A DNA stretch of 64,000 bases from an uncultured Prevotellaceae bacterium (GTDB lineage Bacteria; Bacteroidota; Bacteroidia; Bacteroidales; Muribaculaceae), in contig CALEJB010000036.1 in NCBI GenBank assembly GCA_937898675.1, positions 17,263-81,262 on the forward strand, written 5' to 3'. This document shows positions 44,285 through 53,233 of the stretch, in pieces. Every line of letters starts with the position of its first letter. The first letter of the stretch is position 1. Position numbers and translations under genes: made by a program. The notes beneath the pieces were generated by a model that was not told the origin of the DNA, made no database searches, and was given only the letters and a program-made list of their open reading frames with translations.

Positions 44285-47200
44285 ATGATGACCGCTATGA
44301 AGAAGATTATTTTACTCGCCATGGCCGCCATCATGGCAGCAGGCGCAATCCAGGCAAAAAACGCCGATGAAATCCGTGTTTACCTGAATCCCGGTCACGG
44401 CAGCTGGGGTCCCAATGACCGCCCGATGGCGACCATCCCCTATCCCGCCGACCCGGCAACCGGCCGTCCCGACACCTGCGGATTCTATGAGTCCAACACC
44501 AACCTGTGGAAGGCAAAGCAAACCCGCACGACACTCATTGAGATGGGTGTCAAGCCCGAGAACATCACCATGTCGCGCTGGTACAACGGCCCGTATCCCT
44601 ATGTGGCTGGAGCCGCCGACGCCGAAATCTACAACCGTCCCTTGTCAGAAATCTGCGAGGAGGTTGAGGTCGGCAACTACGACTTTTTCCTGTCGCACCA
44701 CTCCAACGCGCTGACCGACGGCAAGAGCACCAACTACCCGTTGATGATTTACCGCGGCACAACCGGCCAATACGGAGACCTGGCGTCCGGCAGCCGTGAC
44801 ATGGCCATGACCTGCTGGCCGCTGTTCTACACCAACAAGATTGACCCGATGACGAACTACAGCCCCACCAACCCCAATGTTGTGGGCGACATCACCTTCT
44901 ACGGCAGTTCGTCGACGCGCACCGACCCCAACACCGGCAAGCAGTACACCGGTTACCTAGGCGTGCTCAAGCACGGCGCTCCGGGCTTCCTTGTTGAAGG
45001 CTACTTCCACACCTACCAGCCCGCGCGCCACCGCGCCCTCAATGAGGACTACTGCCACGAGGAAGGCATGCGCATCGCACGCGGCATGGGCCAGTACCTC
45101 GGTCTGGAGCCCCTCAAAACCGGTATCGTGATGGGTACCGTCAAAGACCTTCGCAACCACTTGGTTGACAACCTGTACACCTACAGCGCAGGCACGATGG
45201 ACCAGTGGGCTCCCCTCGACGGCGCAGTCGTTACCCTGTACAAGAACGGCACCGCAGTGGACACCTACACCACCGACAACAACAAGAACGGCGTGTTCTT
45301 CTTTGACAACGTAGAGCCGGGCACCTACACCATCGGCGTTGCCGCCGAAGGCTTCAAGGCTCTGGGCGACTACACCGACTTTGCTGTTGACGCCGAGTGG
45401 AAGAACTACATCGCTGAAGCCAACACCGGTTTCACGGTAGAGGCCAATAAGACCACCTACCCCGTGGCCCTGCTCGAGCAGGAAGGCTATGTGCCCAGCG
45501 AGAACATGTTCCCCAACTACCGCGAGCCCGACCTGCCCAGCTACATCAGTGCTCCCCAGGAACTGACGCTGACCGTTGACGAAGGCACCGAGTATGCCCT
45601 CGACGGCACCATCAAGCGCATGCTCGTGCGCGGCGACAGCACCGTTGTGCTGACCAACGCTGCCGACGGCACGCCCCACCTGTACCTGATTGACAATGTC
45701 CAGAAGACGCTCATCAAGGAGCTCAGCATCAACGGTGTTGCTCCCACCGAGCCCAACAATGCCGGCTACTACAGCCGTCTGAATGACATTGCCTACACCA
45801 GTGACGGCAAACTCGTGGGCGCCAACTGCCTGCAGACCCAGTTCGGTCCCGAGCAAGTAAAGGCCGGCTTCGAGCGCGGCACCCTGCGCATCTACAAGTG
45901 GGACGACTTTGACAGCGACCCCGTTGAGTGGGTTACCACCCAGAGTTCGGCCAACTTCTACTACTATCGTCCGCAGGCCCTCACCATCGACGGTCCGAGC
46001 AACGAGTGCCTGATTACCTTCCTGGGCGTGAACGACGGTGTCGGCACGGCAGGCGGCATGAGGTTCCTCAAGCTCAACATCGTGAACAACAACATCGTGA
46101 GCACGACCTATACCGAGAAGACCATCAGCGCCAACAGCAACTTCACTCAGGCCAAGATTGGCAACACTCCCATTCTTGTGATGTCGCCGCGCAGCGACGC
46201 TCAAGTCTTTATCGATGGCGAAGCCACCCTGCCCATGGAGGTTGATCCCGCCGATGCCAATGGCGTTGACAGCGAGGTTGTCGGCCGCTTCGCAGGCAAC
46301 GATGCCGACAATGCGGCTACTGGCGTATCGTTCTTCAAGTACGCTCAGCACCAGTACATGGTGACGCCTTACATGAACGAGGCCAATGTGGCTGGCATCA
46401 AGCTGTTTGATATCACCAACGGCGTTGACCAGGCTACCCTCGTCCGCACCACCAACACCGACCTTGCTCCCGCCGCATGCCAGTTCATGTCCACGGGCGC
46501 CAGCGTCAAGGGTGAGGACATCTATCTGTACCTGATGCAGGACAACAAGATTACCAAGTGGATGGCCGATGCCGACAAGCAACCTGCCGTACGCGGCATC
46601 TATGCATTCGGCCTGACTGCCGAGGAGAACGATGGCTCTGTTACCTTCAGCTTCAACGCCAACGACAATGCCGAGGAGGCCTACATCACCTTCTACGATG
46701 CCGACGGCAACGAACTGGGCAGCTATACCCTGCCTCCTGTCACCGAGGGTGAGAACAGCGTAATCATCAACAACAGCGAGCTGCCCGATGGCGAATTCAC
46801 TTGGGCAATAACCCTGGAGGGCAAGGCCATCACCACCATCCAGCGCATCAACCCGGTTTACGACACCTATAGCGGCAACCTCTATGTCGCTGTTGACAAG
46901 TCGCCGTGCAGCAAGCACATGGGTACCATCTATTCTGGCATCCGCATTGGCAGCGCCAACGCAGGCAACGGCTATTATGTTTGCGACAACATGGGCAAGC
47001 GCGTGAGCGACAAGCTGTACCAAGGCGGCCGCATCTGGGGCAACAACACCCGCTTCAACCTTGACTGGAAGGGCACCCTGTACCTGTCTGACTGGAGCGA
47101 TGGTTACTCGGGCGTTGTCATTGCCGACCCGGACAACCTGGACGGCACCTGGCAAGAGTTCTTCGTAGGTACCCGCAACAGCGCCGGTCTGATTACCAAC

Positions 47201-48040
47201 AACGGCGTTGCGGTTGCATCTTCGGCACCCTGCGTTTACATTGGCGGCAAGGGCGCCGACACCAAGATGTATCTGTACGTTGAGGACATGAAGGGCGCTA
47301 CCTCTGGCGCAGGCAACAACGTTGCCGTTTACAACATCGGCAACGAAGACGGCACCGTGATGACATCATGGGGCGAGGCTCCCAGCAACTTCTATGACCT
47401 GGGCGCTTATGAGCTTAACGGCAACGGCAACATCATCGCCGACGGCCAGGGCCGTGGTGTTTGGGTTGCCCAGTACCGCTCGGCTGGCCAGAACAATGGT
47501 TCTGTTCCCTCGCTGCTGTTTGTGGACAACAACGGCACCATCCTGCTCAACTGCGGCAAGTCACCCGTGAGCGACATGCTCAACGGTTCGCTGCAAGGCG
47601 GCTTTGCCGTGAGCGCTGACGACAACATGCTCGTCATGAACGATGGCGACGGCGTTCTCCAGTTCTTTGATGTAGCATGGACCGACGGCGTGCCCTCACT
47701 GACTCACAAGTACTCCTATAAGGCAGACGCCCGCAAGAGCAACGGCGCTATCCTGCAGATGGCATTTGACTATGCAGGCAACCTCGTTTGCGCCGGCGCC
47801 AACATCGGCATCTACTCGCTGCCGACCGACGCCAACGTACACACCACGCCCTACTGCGGCATGCTTAACGTGACCTCTGACCCGACCGCTGTCAGCGAGA
47901 CCGTTACTGCCAAGACCGTTGTGGCCGAGCGCTACTTCGACATCCGCGGTATCGAGTACAGCCAGCCCGTTGACGGTGTGAACATCATCGTTCGCACCTA
48001 TAGCGACGGCACGACCCAGAGCGTCAAGGTGATGAAATAA
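44285..48040 (+). CDS. Large secreted N-acetylmuramoyl-L-alanine amidase-like protein with T9SS-type tail
   Basis: The 1251-residue protein has a signal peptide (A-G-A-I-Q-A near residue 24). An Amidase_3-like zinc domain spans about residues 30-275, with His38 in N-P-G-H-G, Glu69 in Y-E-S-N, His139 in S-H-H-S-N-A and a later catalytic Glu in L-V-E-G-Y-F-H. A carnitine-binding-like or carboxypeptidase-regulatory-like beta domain follows at about 285-360, then a long beta-propeller-like region. The last about 40 residues (Y-F-D-I-R-G-I-E-Y then V-I-V-R-T-Y-S-D-G-T) resemble a type A T9SS sorting domain. It may cleave peptidoglycan outside the cell. M5 at 44297 is an alternative start. A terminator follows. 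Confidence 0.84.
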   Translation: MMTAMKKIILLAMAAIMAAGAIQAKNADEIRVYLNPGHGSWGPNDRPMATIPYPADPATGRPDTCGFYESNTNLWKAKQTRTTLIEMGVKPENITMSRWYNGPYPYVAGAADAEIYNRPLSEICEEVEVGNYDFFLSHHSNALTDGKSTNYPLMIYRGTTGQYGDLASGSRDMAMTCWPLFYTNKIDPMTNYSPTNPNVVGDITFYGSSSTRTDPNTGKQYTGYLGVLKHGAPGFLVEGYFHTYQPARHRALNEDYCHEEGMRIARGMGQYLGLEPLKTGIVMGTVKDLRNHLVDNLYTYSAGTMDQWAPLDGAVVTLYKNGTAVDTYTTDNNKNGVFFFDNVEPGTYTIGVAAEGFKALGDYTDFAVDAEWKNYIAEANTGFTVEANKTTYPVALLEQEGYVPSENMFPNYREPDLPSYISAPQELTLTVDEGTEYALDGTIKRMLVRGDSTVVLTNAADGTPHLYLIDNVQKTLIKELSINGVAPTEPNNAGYYSRLNDIAYTSDGKLVGANCLQTQFGPEQVKAGFERGTLRIYKWDDFDSDPVEWVTTQSSANFYYYRPQALTIDGPSNECLITFLGVNDGVGTAGGMRFLKLNIVNNNIVSTTYTEKTISANSNFTQAKIGNTPILVMSPRSDAQVFIDGEATLPMEVDPADANGVDSEVVGRFAGNDADNAATGVSFFKYAQHQYMVTPYMNEANVAGIKLFDITNGVDQATLVRTTNTDLAPAACQFMSTGASVKGEDIYLYLMQDNKITKWMADADKQPAVRGIYAFGLTAEENDGSVTFSFNANDNAEEAYITFYDADGNELGSYTLPPVTEGENSVIINNSELPDGEFTWAITLEGKAITTIQRINPVYDTYSGNLYVAVDKSPCSKHMGTIYSGIRIGSANAGNGYYVCDNMGKRVSDKLYQGGRIWGNNTRFNLDWKGTLYLSDWSDGYSGVVIADPDNLDGTWQEFFVGTRNSAGLITNNGVAVASSAPCVYIGGKGADTKMYLYVEDMKGATSGAGNNVAVYNIGNEDGTVMTSWGEAPSNFYDLGAYELNGNGNIIADGQGRGVWVAQYRSAGQNNGSVPSLLFVDNNGTILLNCGKSPVSDMLNGSLQGGFAVSADDNMLVMNDGDGVLQFFDVAWTDGVPSLTHKYSYKADARKSNGAILQMAFDYAGNLVCAGANIGIYSLPTDANVHTTPYCGMLNVTSDPTAVSETVTAKTVVAERYFDIRGIEYSQPVDGVNIIVRTYSDGTTQSVKVMK

Positions 48041-48071
48041 GGCCACTTGACGTCCTTAACATGAATTAATC

Positions 48072-48114
48072 CAGGCGGCTCGCTGAAAAATCCAGCGCGC
48101 CGCCTGTTTATTTT
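48072..48114 (+). terminator. Rho-independent terminator of the amidase gene
   Basis: CAGGCGGC (48072-48079) pairs with GCCGCCTG (48099-48106), extended by an inner CGCTG/CAGCG stem. TTTATTTT follows. It lies 32 bases after the stop. Confidence 0.82.
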
Positions 48115-48248
48115 GCTCGAGAGCGGGCGCGGACTTTGCTAAGCGAGTGTAAAGATTCCCCCGACGGCCTTGGACTGCGGACACGGCGCTTGGGAATAAA
48201 TCTCAGGCATTTTGGTAATAAAACAAGTTCTATTTGCGGGATTTTTTG

Positions 48249-48256
48249 TAATTTTG
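48249..48256 (+). promoter_or_regulatory. -7 promoter element for lon
   Basis: TAATTTTG matches the core and would give a leader of about 64 bases. No heat-shock-type inverted repeat (CIRCE) is seen. The rest of the 48041-48323 gap holds only the terminator at 48072-48114. Confidence 0.45.
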
Positions 48257-48323
48257 CAGTCACTTTTGTCGTCACGGCCATCGCCTGCACGACAGTTGCA
48301 ACAAATGGAATAGATCAAAGACA

Positions 48324-50768
48324 ATGATAGACTTTTTAGATAATATGGACACGGCGATGGATGAGGGCGGCGCCCGCGTGGTGCCCATCATCACCGAGAT
48401 TCACGAGGTGGGCGACAGCCCAGACATCCACGACAACAAAGGCGAGGACATCCCCGTGTTGCCGTTGCGCAACATGGTGCTGTTTCCGTCGATGACCATG
48501 CCGGTGTCGGTGGGACGCGAAAAGTCGATGCGCCTCATCAAGGAGGCAGGCGACAGCCACCGCAGCATCGCCGTCATTTGCCAATATGACAGCCGTGTCG
48601 AAGACCCTGCCGAGAAAGACCTGTACCGCTTTGGCACCATCGCCAATATCGTCAAGGTGCTGGAACTGCCCGACGGCTCGACCAACGTCATCCTTCAGGG
48701 CCGCTCCACCTGCCACCTGGACGCCATCACCAGCGACACGCCCTACATGCGCGGCAATGTAACGCTTGTGGAGGAGAAACCTCCCCGGCCCGGCGACAAA
48801 GAGTTTGAGGTGCTCATGGAAAGCGTTGTTGAGGTCACGCTGCGCATCCTGCGCAACATGGACAGCAACGGACGCGACCTGGCATTTGCCATGAAGAACA
48901 TCGACAATCCCTTGTACCTGATGAACTTCCTGGCCACCAACATCGCCTTTGAATCGGAGGAGAAACAGCGCATGCTCGAGGAACACAACATCAAGAAACG
49001 CGCCTACCTGCTCTATGCCCTGCTCACGCGCGAGGAGCAACTCGTTGAAATCAAGGCAAACATCACGTCACGCACGCGTGAGGACTTGTCGCAGCAGCAA
49101 CGCGAGCACTTCCTGCAACAGCAGATTCGCACCATCCAGGAGGAACTGGGCACTGACATTGACGACATCGATGAACTGCAACAGCGCGGCGCCAAGATGA
49201 AGTGGAACGAGAGCGTCCAAAAGCAGTTTGAAAAGGAACTGCGCAAACTGGAGCGCCTCAATCCGCAAACCCCCGACTACTCGGTGCAGTATGCCTATCT
49301 GGACAACATGCTCAACCTGCCGTGGGACACCTATACCGAAGAGAACTTCGACCTCAAGAAGGTAGAAGACAAACTCAACCAAGACCACTACGGGCTTGAG
49401 AAGGTCAAGGACCGCATTCTGGAGCATCTGTCGGTGCTCAAACTGCGCGGCGATCTCAAAGCGCCCATCCTGTGCCTGTACGGCCCTCCGGGCGTGGGCA
49501 AGACATCGCTGGGCAAGTCCATTGCCGATGCGCTGAAGCGTGAATATGCGCGCATCTCGCTGGGCGGCCTGCATGACGAGGCCGAAATCCGCGGTCACCG
49601 CCGCACCTACATCGGCGCCATGCCCGGCCGCATCATCGCAGCCCTCGCCAAGTGCGGCAGCAACAACCCCGTCATCGTGCTCGACGAGATTGACAAGGTG
49701 GGCCAGGACTTCAAGGGCGACCCGTCGTCGGCGTTGCTCGAGGTGCTTGACCCTGAGCAGAACGGCCATTTTCACGACAACTACCTGGACGTGGACTATG
49801 ACCTGTCCAAGGTGCTGTTCATCGCCACCGCCAACAGTCTGGCGACCGTGAGCCGCCCCCTGCTCGACCGCATGGAGGTCATCGAAATCAACGGTTACAT
49901 CCCCGAGGAGAAACTGGAAATCGCCAAGCGCCACCTTGTCCCCAAGGAGTTGGAGAACAATGGCTTCAAGAAAAACGAAATCAAGTTTGGCAAAAAGGTG
50001 ACGTTGCAGATTATCGAGGACTATACCCGTGAGTCGGGCGTGCGCCAACTGGAGAAGAAAATCGCCACCGTGCTGCGCCGCATCGCACGCCGCAAGGCGG
50101 GCGGCGACCCCTACCCGGCCAGCGTCAAGCCCGAGCATCTGAAGGAGTATTTGGGAGCGCCGGACTACAGCCGCGACAAATATGAGGGCAACGAGTTTGC
50201 CGGCGTGGTGACGGGACTGGCATGGACCGCCGTGGGCGGCGAAATCCTGTTTGTGGAGTCGTCGCTGGCACGCGGCAAGGGCGAGAAACTCACACTGACG
50301 GGCAACCTGGGCGACGTGATGAAGGAATCGGCAGTCATCGCGCTGCAATACCTCAAGTCGCACTGCCAGTTGCTGACCATCGATCCCGACCTGTTTGACA
50401 AGTACAATGTGCACATCCATGTGCCCGAGGGCGCGATTCCCAAGGACGGGCCGTCGGCGGGCGTGACGATGGTGACCTCGCTGGCATCATCGTTTACCCA
50501 ACGCCGCGTCAAGGACCACCTGGCCATGACAGGCGAAATCACGTTGCGCGGCAAGGTGCTGCCCGTTGGCGGCATCAAGGAGAAAATCCTCGCCGCCAAG
50601 CGCGCCGGCATCAAGGAAATCGTCCTGTGCAAGGACAACCGCAAGGACATCGAGGAAATCCCCGAACTGTACCTCAAGGGCCTGACGTTCCACTATGTGA
50701 ACACCATCAAGGACGTGCTTGACATCGCCCTCCTGCCCGAGAAAGTGGACGACGCCATAGAACTGTAA
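48324..50768 (+). CDS. lon: ATP-dependent protease Lon
   Basis: The 814-residue protein has the LonA layout. An N-terminal substrate-recognition domain spans about 40-240 (P-V-L-P-L-R-N-M-V-L-F-P). The AAA+ module has Walker A G-P-P-G-V-G-K-T near 392 and Walker B V-L-D-E-I-D-K. The serine/lysine dyad domain has Ser711 (K-D-G-P-S-A-G) and Lys754 (G-G-I-K-E-K). It degrades misfolded and regulatory proteins in the cytoplasm. The first 40 residues are an acidic extension common in Bacteroidetes Lon. The gene is monocistronic with a terminator after the stop. Confidence 0.98.
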   Translation: MIDFLDNMDTAMDEGGARVVPIITEIHEVGDSPDIHDNKGEDIPVLPLRNMVLFPSMTMPVSVGREKSMRLIKEAGDSHRSIAVICQYDSRVEDPAEKDLYRFGTIANIVKVLELPDGSTNVILQGRSTCHLDAITSDTPYMRGNVTLVEEKPPRPGDKEFEVLMESVVEVTLRILRNMDSNGRDLAFAMKNIDNPLYLMNFLATNIAFESEEKQRMLEEHNIKKRAYLLYALLTREEQLVEIKANITSRTREDLSQQQREHFLQQQIRTIQEELGTDIDDIDELQQRGAKMKWNESVQKQFEKELRKLERLNPQTPDYSVQYAYLDNMLNLPWDTYTEENFDLKKVEDKLNQDHYGLEKVKDRILEHLSVLKLRGDLKAPILCLYGPPGVGKTSLGKSIADALKREYARISLGGLHDEAEIRGHRRTYIGAMPGRIIAALAKCGSNNPVIVLDEIDKVGQDFKGDPSSALLEVLDPEQNGHFHDNYLDVDYDLSKVLFIATANSLATVSRPLLDRMEVIEINGYIPEEKLEIAKRHLVPKELENNGFKKNEIKFGKKVTLQIIEDYTRESGVRQLEKKIATVLRRIARRKAGGDPYPASVKPEHLKEYLGAPDYSRDKYEGNEFAGVVTGLAWTAVGGEILFVESSLARGKGEKLTLTGNLGDVMKESAVIALQYLKSHCQLLTIDPDLFDKYNVHIHVPEGAIPKDGPSAGVTMVTSLASSFTQRRVKDHLAMTGEITLRGKVLPVGGIKEKILAAKRAGIKEIVLCKDNRKDIEEIPELYLKGLTFHYVNTIKDVLDIALLPEKVDDAIEL

Positions 50769-50788
50769 AACCTTTGGCACCACAATAA

Positions 50789-50821
50789 AACGCCGCAAGC
50801 GACTGCCTGCGGCGTTATTTT
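50789..50821. terminator. Bidirectional terminator between lon and luxS
   Basis: AACGCCGCA (50789-50797) pairs perfectly with TGCGGCGTT (50808-50816) around a 10-base loop, with ATTTTT after it on the plus strand and a short T-stretch on the minus strand. It separates the convergent lon and luxS genes. Confidence 0.8.
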
Positions 50822-50843
50822 TCACCCTTGTGCAATGAGGGGA

Positions 50844-51329
50844 TTACCCAGCGGGATAGACGAGGTTCTCATCTTTGATATCCTGAAGGACCTCAACCAG
50901 GTATTTGCGGGCTTCCCATTTAGCCATGGGCAGATTGTTGAGCATGTAGTTGCCGCAGTCGTGGGCATTGGCACCGGGAATCTCGCCGTCAAAGTCGGCA
51001 ATCCAGCGGAACATCTCCTGCATGAGCGTCACGATGTCGCGGCTTTCAAGGTCGCCCTTGAGCAACAGATAGTTGCCCGTGCAACAACCCATCGGTCCCC
51101 AATAAACCACCTTGCTGCCCCACTCCTTGTGATTGCGCAGCCAGGTGGCAGCGAGGTGCTCGATGGTGTGCAGCGCGCTCTGGCTAACGGCGGGCTCGCG
51201 GTTAGGCTGTTTCATGCGGATGTCAAAGGTGGTGATGACATCGCCGCCGGCAAGATAATCCTTGCGCGAGACATAGATGCCGCGCAGCAGCCGCGTGTGG
51301 TCAATCTTGAAACTTGCGATTTTTTCCAT
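50844..51329 (-). CDS. luxS: S-ribosylhomocysteine lyase LuxS
   Basis: The 161-residue protein shows the LuxS metal site His54 and His58 (H-T-I-E-H) and Cys125 (A-H-D-C-G-N-Y), and the catalytic cysteine in G-P-M-G-C-C-T-G near 82. It splits S-ribosylhomocysteine to homocysteine and DPD, the precursor of autoinducer 2. The gene directly follows mtnN (3 bases), so the two make a complete S-adenosylhomocysteine recycling pair. Whether AI-2 signalling is used cannot be inferred here. Confidence 0.97.
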   Translation of the reverse strand: MEKIASFKIDHTRLLRGIYVSRKDYLAGGDVITTFDIRMKQPNREPAVSQSALHTIEHLAATWLRNHKEWGSKVVYWGPMGCCTGNYLLLKGDLESRDIVTLMQEMFRWIADFDGEIPGANAHDCGNYMLNNLPMAKWEARKYLVEVLQDIKDENLVYPAG

Positions 51330-51332
51330 AAC

Positions 51333-52010
51333 TTATAATTGGTCGATGATGTCCTTCAACACATTGAACGTCTCGCGCGGCGCATCGTTCCAGAAGTCGA
51401 GGTACTGCTTGGTGTTGTCGTGGCTGGCGCCCGGCGAGTCGCTGATGACGCGCAAGGCAAGGAACGGCACCTGGCGCAAGTGGCACACCTGGGCAATCGC
51501 CCCCGACTCCATGTCCACAGCCAGCGCATCGGGGAAATTGTCCTTGATGCACTTCAATGCGGGCAACTCGTCGATGAACTGGTCGCCCGAACAGATGAGG
51601 CCCTTGTGCAGGTCAGGGCGCTGCGGCAACAGGTCAAGCATACGTTGTGAACCCTCGAAGTACAGGGGCAAGCCCTGAACGCGGCCAAGTTCGCTCTCGG
51701 GTCCGCACCACACATCGTGGTAGGCCACGCGCTCGCCCGCTACCACGTCCATCACATGAACGTTGAGGTCGGCACCGCCAGCCACTCCGCTGTTGATAAT
51801 GTAATCGGGACTGAAAGCATTGATGAGCGACAACGCGCCTATCGCAGCATTCACCTTGCCAATGCCGCACTGCATGACGATGACCTCGTGGTCACCCACG
51901 GTGCCACAGTAAAACTTCATGCCGGCATCGTGGCGTTCCTGGCATTCGTGAAGCAAGGGCAACAAGAGTTCTAACTCCTTGGGCATTGCCACAATAATTC
52001 CTATCTTCAT
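51333..52010 (-). CDS. mtnN: 5'-methylthioadenosine/S-adenosylhomocysteine nucleosidase
   Basis: The 225-residue protein has the MTAN start K-I-G-I-I-V-A-M-P-K-E, the conserved N-S-G-V-A-G-G near residue 72, M-D-V-V-A-G-E-R near 90, and the catalytic aspartate in V-I-S-D-S-P near 187. It removes adenine from SAH and MTA. Its SAH product S-ribosylhomocysteine is the substrate of LuxS, encoded 3 bases downstream. The gene lies 30 bases after prfA on the same strand, so all three may be one transcript. Confidence 0.95.
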   Translation of the reverse strand: MKIGIIVAMPKELELLLPLLHECQERHDAGMKFYCGTVGDHEVIVMQCGIGKVNAAIGALSLINAFSPDYIINSGVAGGADLNVHVMDVVAGERVAYHDVWCGPESELGRVQGLPLYFEGSQRMLDLLPQRPDLHKGLICSGDQFIDELPALKCIKDNFPDALAVDMESGAIAQVCHLRQVPFLALRVISDSPGASHDNTKQYLDFWNDAPRETFNVLKDIIDQL

Positions 52011-52040
52011 TTCTGTTTATTTTTATTTTATTGTTATTGA

Positions 52041-53150
52041 TTATAGTTCTGCTTCCTTTAATTTCTCGGCGTTCTCGGCCACAATAAGGTGGTCGATGCA
52101 GTCTTGGATGTCACCGTCCATGAAGGCCGGCAGATTATAGACCGTGTAGCCGATGCGGTGGTCGGTGATGCGGCCCTGCGGAAAGTTGTAGGTACGGATT
52201 TTGGCCGAGCGGTCACCGGTCGAGACCAGCGTCTTGCGACGCGACGCGATGTCGTCCATATACTTTTGGTGCTCGTGATCATAGATGAACGTGCGCAGGC
52301 GGGCCAACGCGCGCTCCTTGTTCTTGGGCTGGTCACGCGTCTCGGTGCACTCGATGAGGATTTCCTGTTGCTCGCCGGTGTTGGGGTTGGTCCACATGTA
52401 GCGCAGGCGCACACCGCTGTTCACCTTGTTCACATTCTGGCCGCCAGCGCCACCGCTGCGAAAGGTGTCCCACTTGATTTCGCCCTCGTTGATGTGCACA
52501 TCAAACGGCTCGGCCTCGGGCAGCACGGCCACGCTGGCCGCCGAGGTGTGCACTCGGCCCTGCGTCTCGGTGACGGGCACACGCTGCACGCGGTGCACAC
52601 CCGACTCATACTTCATCGTGCCGTACACATTGTCGCCCGTGATGCTGAACACCACCTCCTTGAAACCGCCGGCGGCGCCCTCGCTGCAACTGGACATCTG
52701 CACCGTCCAGCCCTTGGTCTCGCAGTAGCGGGTGTACATGCGCGCCAGGTCGCCGGCAAACAGGGCAGCCTCGTCGCCGCCCGCGCCGCCGCGGATTTCG
52801 AGCACGACATTCTTGCTGTCCTCGGGGTCCTCGGGGATGAGCAGGAGCTTGATTTCCTCCTCCAACTTGGGCACAAGCACCTGATTCTCGTCGATTTCTT
52901 CACGCGCCATTGCGCGCAGCTCCTCGTCGCTCTCGGCATTCAGCACCTGCTGCGCCTGCTCAATGTCGTCGAGCGCCCTGCGATAGCGGCGCGTGGCGTT
53001 GAGCAGGGTCTCCAGACTCTTGTATTCCTTGGTGAGTTTGACATATCGCCGCTGGTCGGCGATGACATTGGGGTCGGTGATAAGCGTCCCGATTTCCTCA
53101 AACCGGGCGTCCAAGCCGTCAAGGCGACTCAATAATGCAGATTGTGCCAT
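52041..53150 (-). CDS. prfA: Peptide chain release factor 1
   Basis: The ATG at 53150 gives 369 residues. The G-G-Q motif (S-G-G-A-G-G-Q-N-V-N) and the RF1-type codon-recognition P-V-T tripeptide (R-V-P-V-T-E-T) are present, so it reads UAG and UAA. The upstream in-frame start at 53189 would lie at the promoter and is rejected. A promoter at 53176-53206 gives a leader of about 20 bases. Standard length for Bacteroidetes; the mtnN and luxS genes follow on the same strand. Confidence 0.97.
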   Translation of the reverse strand: MAQSALLSRLDGLDARFEEIGTLITDPNVIADQRRYVKLTKEYKSLETLLNATRRYRRALDDIEQAQQVLNAESDEELRAMAREEIDENQVLVPKLEEEIKLLLIPEDPEDSKNVVLEIRGGAGGDEAALFAGDLARMYTRYCETKGWTVQMSSCSEGAAGGFKEVVFSITGDNVYGTMKYESGVHRVQRVPVTETQGRVHTSAASVAVLPEAEPFDVHINEGEIKWDTFRSGGAGGQNVNKVNSGVRLRYMWTNPNTGEQQEILIECTETRDQPKNKERALARLRTFIYDHEHQKYMDDIASRRKTLVSTGDRSAKIRTYNFPQGRITDHRIGYTVYNLPAFMDGDIQDCIDHLIVAENAEKLKEAEL

Positions 53151-53175
53151 TGTGCAAAATTCGATAATTCGGGCA

Positions 53176-53206
53176 CAAAGGTAGTGCAAATCGGGCGAAT
53201 ATGAAA
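53176..53206 (-). promoter_or_regulatory. Promoter for prfA
   Basis: On the minus strand, TTTC (53203-53206) is followed after 19 bases by TACCTTTG (53176-53183). Confidence 0.58.
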
Positions 53207-53233
53207 CAAGTCGCCCGTGTTTTTGCCCGGCGG

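Noticed and set aside
44957..47155. A 732-codon open frame antisense to the amidase gene
   Set aside because: It mirrors the GC-rich codon pattern of the plus-strand gene, has no signal, no family motif and low-complexity Val/Ala/Gly content. The plus-strand gene has a signal peptide, zinc motifs, a promoter and a terminator.
49068..50420. A 450-codon open frame antisense to lon
   Set aside because: It lies wholly within lon, which has all catalytic motifs; the antisense product resembles no family.
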